Below are positions 33,529 through 44,595 of a stretch of DNA of 64,000 nucleotides, in pieces. Made by a program: the position numbers and the translations under genes. Location of the stretch: assembly GCA_001599975.1 (NCBI GenBank), contig BCIO01000002.1, forward strand, positions 496,001-560,000. The letters run 5' to 3'. Each line of letters starts with the position of its first letter. Position 1 is the first letter of the stretch. The stretch comes from Cystobasidiopsis lactophilus. Its lineage: Eukaryota; Basidiomycota; Agaricostilbomycetes; Agaricostilbales; Chionosphaeraceae. Under the pieces are notes generated by a model. That model worked only from the letters and a program-made list of their open reading frames with translations. It searched no databases and was not told the origin of the DNA.

Positions 33529-33683
33529 GGGTCAACTGGGAATCGAACCCAGGACCACCTCGAAATAGGGAGCCCTAACAAGGTATTATACCTAAATGGC
33601 GGAACAGAGGAAGATTTCTCGGTCAGACTGCCGTCACATGACCGCTAAAGATTCTCAGGCACTTACCACTAAACCATTGACCC
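33529..33683 (-). tRNA. tRNA-like Pol III gene with a long intron, anticodon unresolved
   Basis: On the minus strand the 5' seven bases gggtcaa (33683-33677) pair perfectly with the 3' seven ttgaccc (ending 33529). Next to the 5' arm is an A-box/D-arm (tggtttagtggtaa); next to the 3' arm is a T-arm with five perfect pairs (ctggg ... cccag) around the B-box core ggttcgattcc. A run of six T follows two bases after the 3' end, a Pol III terminator. The span of 155 nt implies an intron of roughly 80 nt in the anticodon loop. I could not fix the anticodon: a Lys-CTT reading fits T33, but its anticodon stem pairs poorly. A tRNA pseudogene is the main alternative. Confidence 0.6.
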
Positions 33684-33689
33684 ATCTGA

Positions 33690-35821
33690 GAAGCGAAGGG
33701 GAGCAGTTTACAGTCAGATCGCCGAGCAAAAACCGACCAAAAATTCGCATTTTCCGAAAATCGCCGTTTTCTCGGTTATCTGGCTAGATCGAGCTGATCC
33801 GACCACACGGTCATGCATATGGGTATATGATGCAAATGTGTGCAAAGTTTCAGCTTTATCGGACGAAAATCGAGCGAGCTACAGTCGAAAGAGTTTTGGT
33901 CCCACCGAGTCGCATATCCTCGGGATTCGCGTGAAATATGATCCAGTCTGATGTCCAGCGTGCTTTACAAGCCAGAATCAGCTAAGACCTGGGAGTTAGA
34001 AGCAGAAACTCTGCCCACTCTTGCCAGAATCACCCCCGACGCCAACCGGTCATGCAACCACCCCTCACCAGATCCCGCGCTCCCCTGCGTGATCGGGCGA
34101 GCAAGCACGGGCGCGTTCGCATCTATGGCCATCCAGCTATGTAACGAACAAAGGGAAGAGGAGGCCCCCCAGCAGAAAGTGGTGGGACTGGTGATCCCAA
34201 AATTTCAAACGCCCTCCGTTCGCCTCAGAATCGCTCTTCTCACCTCCTGCATAGTTTCAACAATGCTTCAGATCATAGAAGTGGAGCCGAACCTGGCCCG
34301 TCATTTGCGACAATTCATGGCCCGCCAGAAGCGAGAATCCATCGTGACACCAAGCATCCTCTGACGTGCAAGATGCCCCGCAAGTCACGTACAAGACCTC
34401 AAACAAGATAAAGAGAGGCAGTTTGCGGTCAACTGTGAAGACGCAAATGTCCTGAGCTCACAATTCGATTTCGCGCTGGTGAGCGCCGCTGCTGCCTTTG
34501 TTTAGCTCTAGTCTTGTGTGGCGCACTTGACACCAGAGGATCCATGACTCAACAGACAACAATTGCATAGAAGCAAGAGTAGCAAGAGTAGCAGGACAGC
34601 CTGCCAGAGTGAGGCACACCCAGCAGGAAGCACACCATGGCGGCAATTCGGCCCTATTACTGAGCAGCTGTATCACACCCACGACTCACCTAAAAGCGTT
34701 AATTAGGCGGTGGCCAAGCGAAGATAGCCACGAAGCAAGCCTCAAAAGGAGATTGGAGAGTTCGCCAAGTCACAATCTGGAAGCCATCGCGCGTCAACGT
34801 AGATCCCCGAGAGCCCCAGTCGCATAGATTTTAGGACCCAAGATCAGGACATCAAACAAGGCCCGATCCGGGAGAGATAAAGGTGTGGGTCAATGCTGAG
34901 CCTCCTGAGGCAGAAGGCCAAAAATCGACAGGCAGGACGCGACGACAAGGCCCAAAGTGCAGCAGGCAGCACTCTCCAGACTTCTAGGGACCACACCAAA
35001 CCAAGACCAGAAGGGAAACGTTCGCCGGTGACACCATCGCAATTTGGCTGCTGCCAATTTCTCTTTCGCATTGGGCCATCTCGACAAGCAAGTTTGCGTC
35101 GGCAGCCTCTTCGACGCCTCGTACGACCTTTTTCAACATCAACAAAGCGATTCCAGTAGCCCAAGCGCGTGCCGGCGGCATTGGTATGCCCAAGTTGGCT
35201 CGTCGAGGTCAAGCCAGCAACTTGGACTTGGTGGCCACCGAAAGTCCCACATTTCTCCTCTGCGATTAGTCCTTATCGCTTGGTTTCGAGTCATGCTACG
35301 CTGCCTCGGTTCTGCCACCTGCTCCTTCGCTCACTAGCGCGGCGGGCTGTTGATGCCCGCGGAGGCCGAGCATGCCACGTCCAAGCGCTTTAGGTGACTG
35401 GTGACGGCTCTGCGACCTCTGCGCCTCCTCACGATCTAACAAACAACTACTACTGGCTGCGCACTGCACGCGGGCGACAAGGCGGAAAGCCAAGCTGCCA
35501 AGGCCGCTGCCAACGATCTTCCCCCGCATGAATTTTGACAATTGCTTATTTTTCTTGCTCTCTTCCTTTTCCCTACCTTCAAGGGACACGGCCATCGGCC
35601 TCTGTCTTCCTCTAGTCTGTACACGACGCGCCAGCGAGCCGGGCGGCGAAGACGTGCCCGCAACGCCGAATTTTAGGCTGCCGACGGGCTTAATCATCAT
35701 TTTTCGCTGACTCCGATTTGTTGTCCTTCGCTCGTCGCAGCTCTTGTCCCCAAACCACCTCTCTGCCGCACACGAAAACCCCAAACGACCTTTCTGCCGC
35801 AAACAACAACGAAAATCGACA
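33690..35821. other. 2.1-kb stretch without genes; AT-rich first part
   Basis: No gene recognised. About 33700-33950 is visibly more AT-rich than its surroundings and contains words such as ttccgaaaatcgccgttttc; it may be a relic of inserted DNA. A short tandem repeat (agcaagagt-like units) lies near 34565-34590. Frames on both strands (for example 33951-34364) show no domain. The last 300 bp is presumably the promoter of the gene at 35822. Confidence 0.4.
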
Positions 35822-36381
35822 ATGGCCACTTCATACTTCGACATCCCTCTCGAAGCGTCCACGTCGTCCTTCGGCTCCTCCTCGTCGAGCTCGATATACT
35901 CCCAAGATGACAAGCAGTTTTATGACCTGTCACGGCCTACGAGCAGAGAGTGAGTTTGCATTACAAGCATCTATCACTTGAACGAACCTGACGTGTTCCT
36001 TTCTTTTGCAGCTCTGGCTACGGATCTTCAAGCGGCGATGAACGCAAAACCTCTTCTTCGTTAAAGACCAAGCGGCACCGAAAGCACATCATTCAGCTCG
36101 AGCAAGCGCTAGACTTCAACGCCAAGCTCTCGCCAGCATTCCTCGCGTCCAACCCATCTTTCCACCAGGCGATGCTCAACCTCACCAAAACCACACGCCA
36201 ACTCTCTCGAGACTCAGAAGCATCGCTGGGCCTCGTCAAGGAGCCGCGGGTGGAGCTGCCGGACCGCTGCTTGGACTGTCGGCTTGAAAGAGCACTTCAA
36301 TTCTCTGGGTTGTGGGAGGACGAGGCAGAGTCGCGCATTCCCAGCGGGCTGCTGAGGGCGATCGATGTGATCAACGCATGA
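35822..36381 (+). CDS. Small uncharacterised basic/serine-rich protein
   Basis: Two exons, 35822-35949 and 36012-36381, joined at a gtgagt...tgcag intron (62 nt, phase 2), giving 165 residues. N-terminus MATSYFDIPLEASTSSFGSS and a poly-serine run; then a basic stretch KTKRHRKHIIQLEQALDFNA, a helical part FHQAMLNLTKTTRQLSRDSE, and PDRCLDCRLERALQFSGLWE with a CxxC pair. The exon join keeps one continuous frame and the gene ends in a normal stop, so it is probably real. I do not recognise the family; a nuclear role would be guesswork from the basic stretch. Confidence 0.6.
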
Positions 36382-36822
36382 TGGGAGCGCAGGTATCGGA
36401 GGATGCCAGGAGGACCGGGAGCTGAGGAGGGCCCCAATTTTGTTTGTACTAGAGCTCCGGCCAATCTGAGCACCTGTTGATCATACCTTTTTGATTTGAA
36501 ATGTGGCACCCTAAGTTCAGACGGCTTTGGCAATGCCAGTGGCGTTCGCGTTTAATCTAAGACGACCAGAAGTTCTCGATCTGTTCTTCGCCGGCATCGA
36601 CCACTAGATCTCGTTCTTTTGAGCCTTGCTTGTCCCGTGTCACAGTAGATCTGCAACGCTGTTCTTTGCGTCGGTCCGGTGCGCGCTTTGGTGGCGCTCG
36701 AGCTCTCAGAGATAGCCCTTGCATCCGAGGGATTGGAGGCTTATGCACCACACGTATGTCCTCTTACCTGTATGCTATAAGGAGACTCATTTTACGGCTA
36801 AGAGACATCAGGACAGTGAGCA

Positions 36823-38079
36823 ATGACCAAACCCGAGCCAAGAAGGCCGCCTTCCTTGCTTGACCTGCCGCCCGAAATTCTCTCTGACATCTTGACGGAT
36901 TATTGGTCGGCGTTTCCTGGCAGTTTCGGCCAACACGATGAACGCAGACGAATCGCGTTCGGGCTTTTCTTTCCGTCAAAAGCTCTCCTACCAATTTGGC
37001 TAGAGACTTTCTTCAAGAGGGTTCCCTGCTTCCTGGAGGTCGACGAACTCTGTGCAAGAAGCAAGTCTCGGTTCATCAATTGGATCGCTACATCGTCCCT
37101 CGGCCTCAACGGCTATCTCTATCGGGTCCGCTGTTATGCAGCTCCTCCTTTCGCAAACACCCCCGCTGCGGCCATATTCGACGCTGTCGCAGCCTCCCTT
37201 CTTCTGATCGACCCCAACAAACGGATTCAGGCAATTGAAGCTGACTTCACCTTTGGGCCGAAGTGCCAACGCGTGGATGCTGAAGAAGGGGGCGGAGGGT
37301 GCTTAAGGGCGCTGCAGAACCATGGCCCCGTCACGAACCTCAAAATCTCTCGGTGGGCCAAGGTTTCCGGTGCTTTCGACCCGGAGTGCCCTACCAACAG
37401 TGGAACTCTGGCGCACCTCCTTCGTCAAATTCCGGACGTCAGAAACGTCAACTTGTCGGAGCTTTTAGAACTCCCCACGACCCACCAGCCAACACTCGAG
37501 CTTCCTGTTCTCTCTTCTTTGCGCGATTTAAGAATCCAGAGCATGCAAAATTTGGAGCAATCGACGTTGGACTTTTGCCGCTTGGCACCCAACCTGACAA
37601 GCCTCGACCTGGAGCTGCCGCCCTTTCTCTCCAGCCAGGGCCAGTTCCGTCTACCATCAAGTCTTGTTTCGCTCCATCTCGACTTTGCGAAAACCCTGCT
37701 TACCGACGCTGAGCGCATTTGCGCACTCCAAGCGCTTGCTCCTTTGGCCCTGCAAGACGTCAGTTTATGGGATGTGCCCTGCGGCAGGCGCGCTCTCGCA
37801 GTGATAGCCTGCCTTCCGCCCACCCTTTCAGCCCTTACATTCGACATCATCTATCAATGTGAAGATTTGCGGCCTTGGGTTGCGGCGCTGCATGACCGCG
37901 CAAACCTTCCCAAGTTGAGGTCTCTCCGCCTATGGCTTAAAGCCCGCTCCGAGTGGCTGGATTATGCTCCTGGCACCGCTGAAGAGCAGGCCGCCGACAA
38001 AGCAGAGGCGGACCGCCTGGTTCAAGAGTTGCGCGCGTGCTCCGAGCAGCGCGGTGTGGTCCTCGAATGCCTCGAGTGA
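36823..38079 (+). CDS. F-box-like/LRR-like protein (copy F, intronless)
   Basis: Single open frame of 418 codons from MTKPEPRRPPSLLDLPPEIL. The LDLPPEILSDILTDY start is F-box-like (LPxEIL), followed by a long body with LRR-like segments: NVNLSELLELPT, LSSLRDLRIQSMQNLEQSTL, LTSLDLELPPFL, SLVSLHLDFAKT, LPKLRSLRLWLKA. It differs from the other copies in having no intron and a longer F-box region, so it belongs to a different branch or arose through an intron loss. Role as ubiquitin-ligase adaptor is inferred only. Solitary, with 440 bp of non-coding sequence upstream. Confidence 0.65.
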   Translation: MTKPEPRRPPSLLDLPPEILSDILTDYWSAFPGSFGQHDERRRIAFGLFFPSKALLPIWLETFFKRVPCFLEVDELCARSKSRFINWIATSSLGLNGYLYRVRCYAAPPFANTPAAAIFDAVAASLLLIDPNKRIQAIEADFTFGPKCQRVDAEEGGGGCLRALQNHGPVTNLKISRWAKVSGAFDPECPTNSGTLAHLLRQIPDVRNVNLSELLELPTTHQPTLELPVLSSLRDLRIQSMQNLEQSTLDFCRLAPNLTSLDLELPPFLSSQGQFRLPSSLVSLHLDFAKTLLTDAERICALQALAPLALQDVSLWDVPCGRRALAVIACLPPTLSALTFDIIYQCEDLRPWVAALHDRANLPKLRSLRLWLKARSEWLDYAPGTAEEQAADKAEADRLVQELRACSEQRGVVLECLE

Positions 38080-39055
38080 CGGGTTATAGTGAGCAATCTG
38101 GTTCATATCTCACGAGCATTGAAGTGACCTTGGCGGCGAGCCTAGCCAGAGGAGACATCATCGTCTGCAAGTCGGGCGGCATCTGGGATCGACGGAGCCT
38201 CAATTTTCGCCCTGAGTGCTCCTTAATCTTTTATGTCACTACTACCAGCAATCATTTTGGCAATGGGTGCTGGTGAAAACATTGGCAACCGGGGGCGACG
38301 GAGAGTTTTATTAGGTGTCGGTGGCGTTCTAATCTGTTCGAGGGCCACCATTCCAGCGCCAGCGACAGCGACGCTTGGTAGTCTGGATGTCTACAGGCTC
38401 CCATAAATTGACCAATTTTGACAATTTGACGTCAGACCCCTATCGCGTCCAGAATCTGTGCAGCGAGTTGCTCCTCCGCAACGAGCGGGCGCCTCGCCAC
38501 TGATTGGGCGCTCAGGCCGCTGCCCCAGATACTACCAATTGACGCTGCACAGTCACTTCCCTGCTCGCCGGACGGCTCTTCTTTTGGAACGTCCTTCTGC
38601 GCGCCGCTTTGAGCGGGCTGTCCGACAGGCCTGGCTTTTGCCTTGCCCATTTGAGCTCTTCCGTGGCCTTCAGGCCTGTTTCTTGTGTCATTTTCTGTGC
38701 GAATGCGCCGCAATTCCACTTGTCTCTTCATCCTCGCCGTCCGGATAGGCCCTGGCAAGCGCAGTTCCCCAGCAACGCAGGACGCATGCGTGTTCCTTCT
38801 TCTTCACCTTTATCCCAGATCTGCATAAGCTGCCCCTATGGCGACTCCTAATTGACATACTGGTCAGGGAGGCTGAATGACCAGAAGCGGACTCTTGTTC
38901 CCTTCGGACGGCTGGGTCTGCGCTTTCGAGCTAGATGCCCATTGTCGTAACCCGGATTCCTGTGCAATCTGGGAGAATTCTTGACCGTCTGGGTTTCGTC
39001 TTGTTTTGTGAATGGCAGAAGTGCCAAAGGCCTCTACGAGGCGGTGTTATGCGTC
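38080..39055. other. Intergenic, no gene confirmed
   Basis: Between the F-box-like gene F and the kinase gene. A 108-codon minus-strand frame (38758-38432) is polar and basic with no domain I know; it could be a small gene but nothing supports it beyond length. Confidence 0.3.
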
Positions 39056-40716
39056 ATGGCGGGCAAGTCGCGACTTCTTTCCTCAACCATGATGCAGAAT
39101 CTCGCTCAGCACGACCATGCCAAGAGATTTAGTGTTCTCGAAGAACTTCCGAAGTGGGTCAAGAGATTGACCTGCGCCCGAACGAGTCTCCAACAAAGCT
39201 TCCCAATCGAAGACCATTCGCTTCTGTCGGAAGTTAACAGAATGGACTGCGACGTCCGCCAGTGCCTATACTTCAGAAGTCCTATTATTCAGAGTAGCCG
39301 CTGCTACAACACCCTGACCTTGGCCCTTTCCGGACACGGCGGCGTTGCCCCCGCTCCAGCTTTCGAAGGATTCAAGAAGTCGGTCGAGGAGGTCGAAGCA
39401 AAAGTCCAAGACCAGACCATTATCTTCAAAGAGCTGTATGGTTTGCGAAGTGCGCCTGCTACCACTAAAGGCAACTTTGGCAAAGTCTACAGGACGACAT
39501 TGGAAGGTTTTGCCACCGCCCTTACGGGACACCGCGAGGTGGCGGTCAAGCTCATATGCGTCCCATGGACCCCTAATGTCAAACAAGAGCGCTCAGTGAA
39601 GCAGGAGATCGATGCCAATCGCGTGCTGGGTCGTTGCGGTTCCAGTTTCGTGGCGAACTTCTTCTTCTCGTGCTGCTGGTCGGACAAAGATAACCGAGAG
39701 CTGGTCTCTTCTATCATAATGGAGTACCTTCCGATCACGCTGGAGGGTCTGATGGTGGATTGGCACAAGCACCAGTCAGCCTCTGCCCCCTATGCGCGCT
39801 TCGATAGGCTCGTTCACGTCGTGAATCAAGTCGGAGAAGCGCTTGACTATATCCATGGTCAAGAAAATCACCGTCGCCAGGATAATTGCATTTACCAGTG
39901 CGGTCCATATCCTTTGCTTGCTCTAGACGTGCTCAAGGGCAGTCCCCAATCAGTGGTGATGTCAAGCCTCCTAATATATTGGCGTGTCTTTTGCCACCCG
40001 GCACCACTGCGTGCTTTCCTGTTTGCCTGAAGCTCGCAGACTTCGGGGTCTGCCAGCAAGACGGCGCGCCTTACATTTGGCGCAAAGGTTCGTGCTCACT
40101 CCACGCCGCCGGTCGACTCACTAAACTCCGCTCAGTTCAAGGAGATGATGGTCACTTTCCTCATGGTACGGCTAGCTATATCCCTCCAGAAACGTGGGCT
40201 CTGGCGCAGGAGCCCGTTGCGCGTGTCGACGTCGATTGGGACTTCTACGCATTGGGCATCATTGCGTAGGCGTAGACTAGTTTTACCTTTGCGAACAGCC
40301 TCTTACTTTTACTTGAATGCAGGAGCGATCTGGTGCTTGGTTTCACCTCCTATCCTGATAGGCCTTTTGTCCATGTTCACGAAAAGTGCTACAACGACAA
40401 CCAGAAGGCAGTCCTCAACCAGCGCCTTCCTCAGCATGACAAAGAACGCCTTTACGCCAAGACCATATTGGGAATGGTTCAAGAGGCAATCGACTCCACA
40501 GCCCGTCGCGCAGTTACGGATCATCACGAAGGTCGTTCGAAAGCCGCCACTTGGTTTTTGCACAATCTGGCGGCTTTTCGTCAGTTCTTTGACGTTATAT
40601 TGACTGCTGGAGCACCCGAAAAGCGGCACGGGCCCGTGGGAGCGGATCGTACTACACCTCGCCCTTGGCTTCGGCGAGACGCTTTAAGATTACTGCCTCA
40701 GGCCTTGGAGCCTTAA
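39056..40716 (+). CDS. Protein kinase-like protein
   Basis: Serine/threonine-type kinase fold in about 475 residues, substrate unknown. Start taken at 39056 (MAGKSRLLSSTMMQ). After an N-terminal helical region the kinase domain shows a glycine loop (GNFGKVYRTTL), the VAVKLI lysine, hinge IIMEYLPITLEGLM, and ALDYIHG joined across an intron (39856 to about 39934) to QSPISGDVKPPNIL. It continues with LADFGVCQQDG (DFG) and, after another intron, HGTASYIPPE and DVDWDFYALGII; a third intron precedes SDLVLGFTSYPDRPF. The catalytic-loop motif is SGD rather than HRD/HGD, but the Asp, Lys and Asn are kept. Stop at 40714-40716. All three introns restore family motifs, so the gene looks functional. Confidence 0.75.
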
Positions 40717-41333
40717 CTGCGGGCGTCTCATTTTTGCTTCGCCGTTGCTTCCTCGTTTTCCCTGGTAAGGAGCTTCCCCCGTTGACCAGCTTTGGCGATA
40801 GCTTATCCCTTCGGGGTGATTCATATGATAGTCGGTTCAAAGAAGAAGGGCACGCGTCTTTCTTACTTTTGCTCTACTCCGTCGTTTCATTACCTCCGCC
40901 TAGACGCGGCTGTTGATGATGGTGAGCAGGGCATATTGCCTTCATGAGTTCTGCTGAGAGTACTGACTCTGGAACGCCAATTCACAGACGCGAACTACGT
41001 CTTTCTTCCCTTATCTTGTCCACACTTTTCTTGGTCTGTCTCCATCATCTATCGCATAGCGATTTTGCCTCCTAGGCTACATGGACTCCGTTGCGTCAGA
41101 GCTCGCCACCTGCCCTTCGTCCCACCTCTCTCCCTTCGCAGTCCCTTCGCGCTGTCTGTGCTTGTGTCCTGCACACAGATGCATTGAACACACGCTATCA
41201 TAACCCATTGTAACATTGGCAGCCACAGGTTTGAGGACCCGCATGAATTTCACGTTTCATGATATCCCACTTTCTGTCGCGCCCCAGCCATCCGCCCCGG
41301 ACGTCGACGACGATGCTTTAAAAGACTGGGGCA
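40717..41333. other. Intergenic / probable 5' region
   Basis: About 620 bp with no gene. Ends in a cattggcag acceptor-like site at 41222, so a 5'-UTR intron for the next gene is possible. Confidence 0.4.
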
Positions 41334-44212
41334 ATGAGCAGCAACAACAACCAGCACGTCCTGCGGTACTTGGCAGCTGTGCTGGGCCCAACAGCGGACA
41401 GCCTGTCCTCCTCAGCGTCGTCCGAGAGCAGCCTGCCTTCGTCCGAGGGCTCTTCCATCGATGCGCGGTGAGCCTTTGGCCTGGATGCCTGGGGGTTTGT
41501 GACAGTGCTGAGTGGCTTGTGACAGGTCAACGGAGGTGCTCAAGGTGCTCCAATCGGAGGACGACGAGGACCGGGCAGACAGGCTCAAGTCGCTCCTCTC
41601 CCTCTGGCTCGCCAATGACCCCGTCCGTCTCCTTTGCTTCTTCTGTCACCATCAAGTTGACAGTGCTCAATCCTATCACACACAGACCGTGGATCTGGAC
41701 TCGACCGTGCTGGGACTGCTCCATCGACATCGGGAGGACTTGGCCCCGACTGGCCAGACCTTCTCGCCCCCTTTGACTCCCTCCAAGCCCTCCCTGTCCC
41801 GCTCGTCCAGCTTCAGGCGCACCTTTGCCACCCCCACACTCGGCCCGACCAGGCTCATCCCATCTCGCCCGCACTCGCCATCCCCCCTGCGCATCCACAA
41901 GTCGACCGACCACTTGGCGCCCGGCGGCGAGGACGAGCTCGAGGACAACTTCAACAAGCAGCTCAACGTCACCGCCCTCGAGTTCAAGCCGTCCACGCCC
42001 ACCACCGGCGACTTACCCCGCGTCAGGGCCGCCTCAGGCAATGGCGCCAGCTCGCCGATTTGGAACTATGGCTCGCCACTCGGCACACCCCGCGTCGTCG
42101 ACCAGCCTACGTCTTACTTCCCAGCCCAACAACCCGCTGCTAAAAGTGGCGGCGGCGGGATTCCGAGGGATCCTTGGGGTCCGCCATTGGGCGGCTCGAC
42201 CAGCTCCGAGTCGTCCACTGACGAGCCTTTTGACCCTTTCAACTCCTCCTCCTCCGCCTCCGGTGGCGGTGGCTACCTCGACGATTCTTCGCTTGACCAG
42301 TGGCCGCCTGGCCCACAGCGATCCGCCAGCCCGCTCCCACCGCCCAACATCGCCATCGCCGGCCCTGCTGGCCTGACCGGCTCCAACGCGCCTTACTCCA
42401 TGACGCCCCTCGACCTCCTATCCTCCATCTTCGCCGACTCCCACCTCTCCACCGCTGAGCTGGAGGACGCGCTGGGGCGGAACGGGTGGGACGTGGACCG
42501 CGCCATGGAGGACATCGTCTCCCGCTCGGCCGCCACCCAGCAGCCCCAATTCCCGCCCGGCCACAACACCCTCTTGGACCCGGACGAGCTCGCTCGAGGC
42601 CTACAAGCCGTCCAACAGCCCCAAGCCCAGCGCTTCCCTCGGCCCCAGGCCCTCTCGCGCGACTCCTTCCAAGGCCACTCGCCCCGCTCTGGCTCGCCCG
42701 GCCCCAGCTCGCCCAGGTGGCCACATTCAAGACCCATGACGCCTAACCAAGGCCAAGGCGGAGGGAACAACCAGAACATCAGCCCCTCGTATCCCCAGGC
42801 GGCCGCGAGCAACCGGGTGTGCAGGTACTACCTCCAAGGCTCGTGCTTGCGGTCCGACTGTAGGTACAACCACGACATCTCAAAGGTGCGTCTTCTCGTG
42901 CTCTAGCCCTCGTTGGGTTTTGTGGCTAAACCAGCGGCGAGTGACACACAGGCTGTCTGTCGGTTCTGGCTCAGAGGGCATTGTCTGAAAGGGCCCGATA
43001 GGTGTGATTTCATGCACATGTGCGTCTTGCCAACCCTCTATCAGTTGTCCATGTCTGATGTGGAGTTATCCAATAAAACGCACAGGATCCCACCTCACTT
43101 GGCGCAAGACGTCGCCGTCCTTCGCATGCGTCTTTCCGCCCAAGAGCGCCGCGACGGCTCTTCCAATGGCGGTTACGACTCTGACTCGTCCGCTCCGGGT
43201 CGCTTCCGATCTCGGTCCGCCCAACCTCTAGAAGGCGACGACGAGGAGGACTTCCCAACTCTCGGGGCTGCCGCTTCCCGCCCCTCCGCCGGCGGCTCCA
43301 AACGGGACCCAGCCGTCTCACGTTGGTCTGCCGCTGTCAGATCTGGCAGGCCCGCGCCTCCTCCCGCTCCCACCAACGCCTCGCCTCAACCACACCAACC
43401 CGCCACCGCCACCCGCCTGGCCCTCAAGCCGCCCCAGCTTTTACCCACCTTACCTACCGGCGTGCAAATGTCAGAGACGTACGCCAAGTTCCGCCAGAAG
43501 TTCCTCGACCTCGGCGCGGCCCGGGCCCGGTGTCTGTCCAAAGCCGCCGAGGCGTGGAAGAACGGGGATGGCGCGGGTGCTAAATACTGGTCTAAAGAAG
43601 CCCAAACGCAAGATTTGGAGCGCCTCCAAGCGGGCAGGGTGGCGGCTGAGAGCATCTTAGGGGAGCGGCGGAAGATGCTGCGGGAGGCGGTGGGGAGGAA
43701 CGACGTGCAAGGGAGGGTGGACCTGGTCGCGGATCGGTCTGCGAGGGGGAAGGAAATGGGCGAAGCGCTGGGCGTGTGTTTGGGCGTCAAAGCGCCGGAA
43801 GTCGGCGTGCCCCAGTCACCCGAGGAGAGGACCGAAGTGGCCATTGACCTCCAGTGCGTTTTGCCTTTGCATTCATTCATTGGGCCTTTCTCTGAATCCC
43901 AGTGTTTCTTGCATCGCACAGCGGGCTGCACGCGGAAGAAGCGACCGACGTCCTCGCCCGCTTCCTGACCGCATTGGAGCGGGAGAATTTCTACGGCGTC
44001 GCCTACTTGGTCGCTGGCCAGGAGAAGCACACGGTCCAAGCTCAGGTGCGCACCCGCCTCAACGAAGCCGTCTCCGAGTTCTTGGACCAGTACAAGTCAG
44101 TTGTCCTCCCTTCATCAGTTTTCCAAATGCTGATGTGATGATGGCGGTTGACAGATACCCTTATCGCATATACGGAGGCATCTTCGCCACCGATTGTCGC
44201 CAGCACATCTAA
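41334..44212 (+). CDS. CCCH zinc-finger, DUF1771 and Smr-domain protein with UBA/CUE-like motif
   Basis: RNA-related protein with a Smr nuclease-type C-terminus. Start at 41334 (MSSNNNQHVLRYLAAVLGPT); exon 1 ends 41467. Order: a long Ser/Pro-rich region; a UBA/CUE-like helix pair (LDLLSSIFADSHLSTAELED, GWDVDRAMEDIV) near residue 350; two CCCH fingers (CRYYLQGSCLRSDCRYNH, C-x7-C-x4-C-x3-H; and, after an intron, CRFWLRGHCLKGPDRCDFMH, C-x7-C-x6-C-x3-H); a DUF1771 helix (YAKFRQKFLDLGAARARCLS); and the Smr domain DLHGLHAEEA ... FYGVAYLVAGQEKHT ... VSEFLDQY, ending KYPYRIYGGI and stop 44210-44212. The His of the Smr DLHG motif is split by an intron (CA|C). Yeast Cue2, a no-go-decay endonuclease, also combines CUE, DUF1771 and Smr; a role in mRNA surveillance is inferred from that. 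Confidence 0.8.
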
Positions 44213-44595
44213 CACCAGCCTCCCTCGCCACGTCGTCGTTATTTTCCTTTCGCATCTTCCTCTACACGTCTGTGACGACCCCACCTCTTTTCTGTGCGCG
44301 CCTCCAGTAACGTCTCTCGAAGTCTACAATTACAAGAAAGAAGAATCCAACAAATCGAAACCGAAAATCCTAAAGAACTGTACAAAGAAAGAAAGCAACG
44401 ACTCCAAGAACCCCGAAAAGAAGTGATCGAATCAAAAAAGCCGCACAGGACCCACGAAGCGTCCCTCTTTTTAAGGCAAAGAAGAACTCAAAGTAGACCT
44501 TACTCATTGAGAGAAGGCAAAGCAAGCGCAAAATAGTTGAAATGTAACAACTAATCTAGCCAAAACCCAACGAATAGTAATGTTACATGCTTCTT
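44213..44595. other. Convergent 3' region
   Basis: Between the stops of the Smr-domain gene and the minus-strand membrane protein. A-rich stretches (44330-44450) typical of 3' untranslated DNA; no gene seen. Confidence 0.4.

Noticed and set aside
33951-34364. 137-codon plus frame as a gene
   Set aside because: No domain and no homology I can see; lies in the gene-free block after the tRNA-like gene.
42239-42730. 163-codon arginine/glycine-rich minus frame
   Set aside because: Antisense to the low-complexity Ser/Pro region of the CCCH-Smr gene; composition is a mirror artefact.
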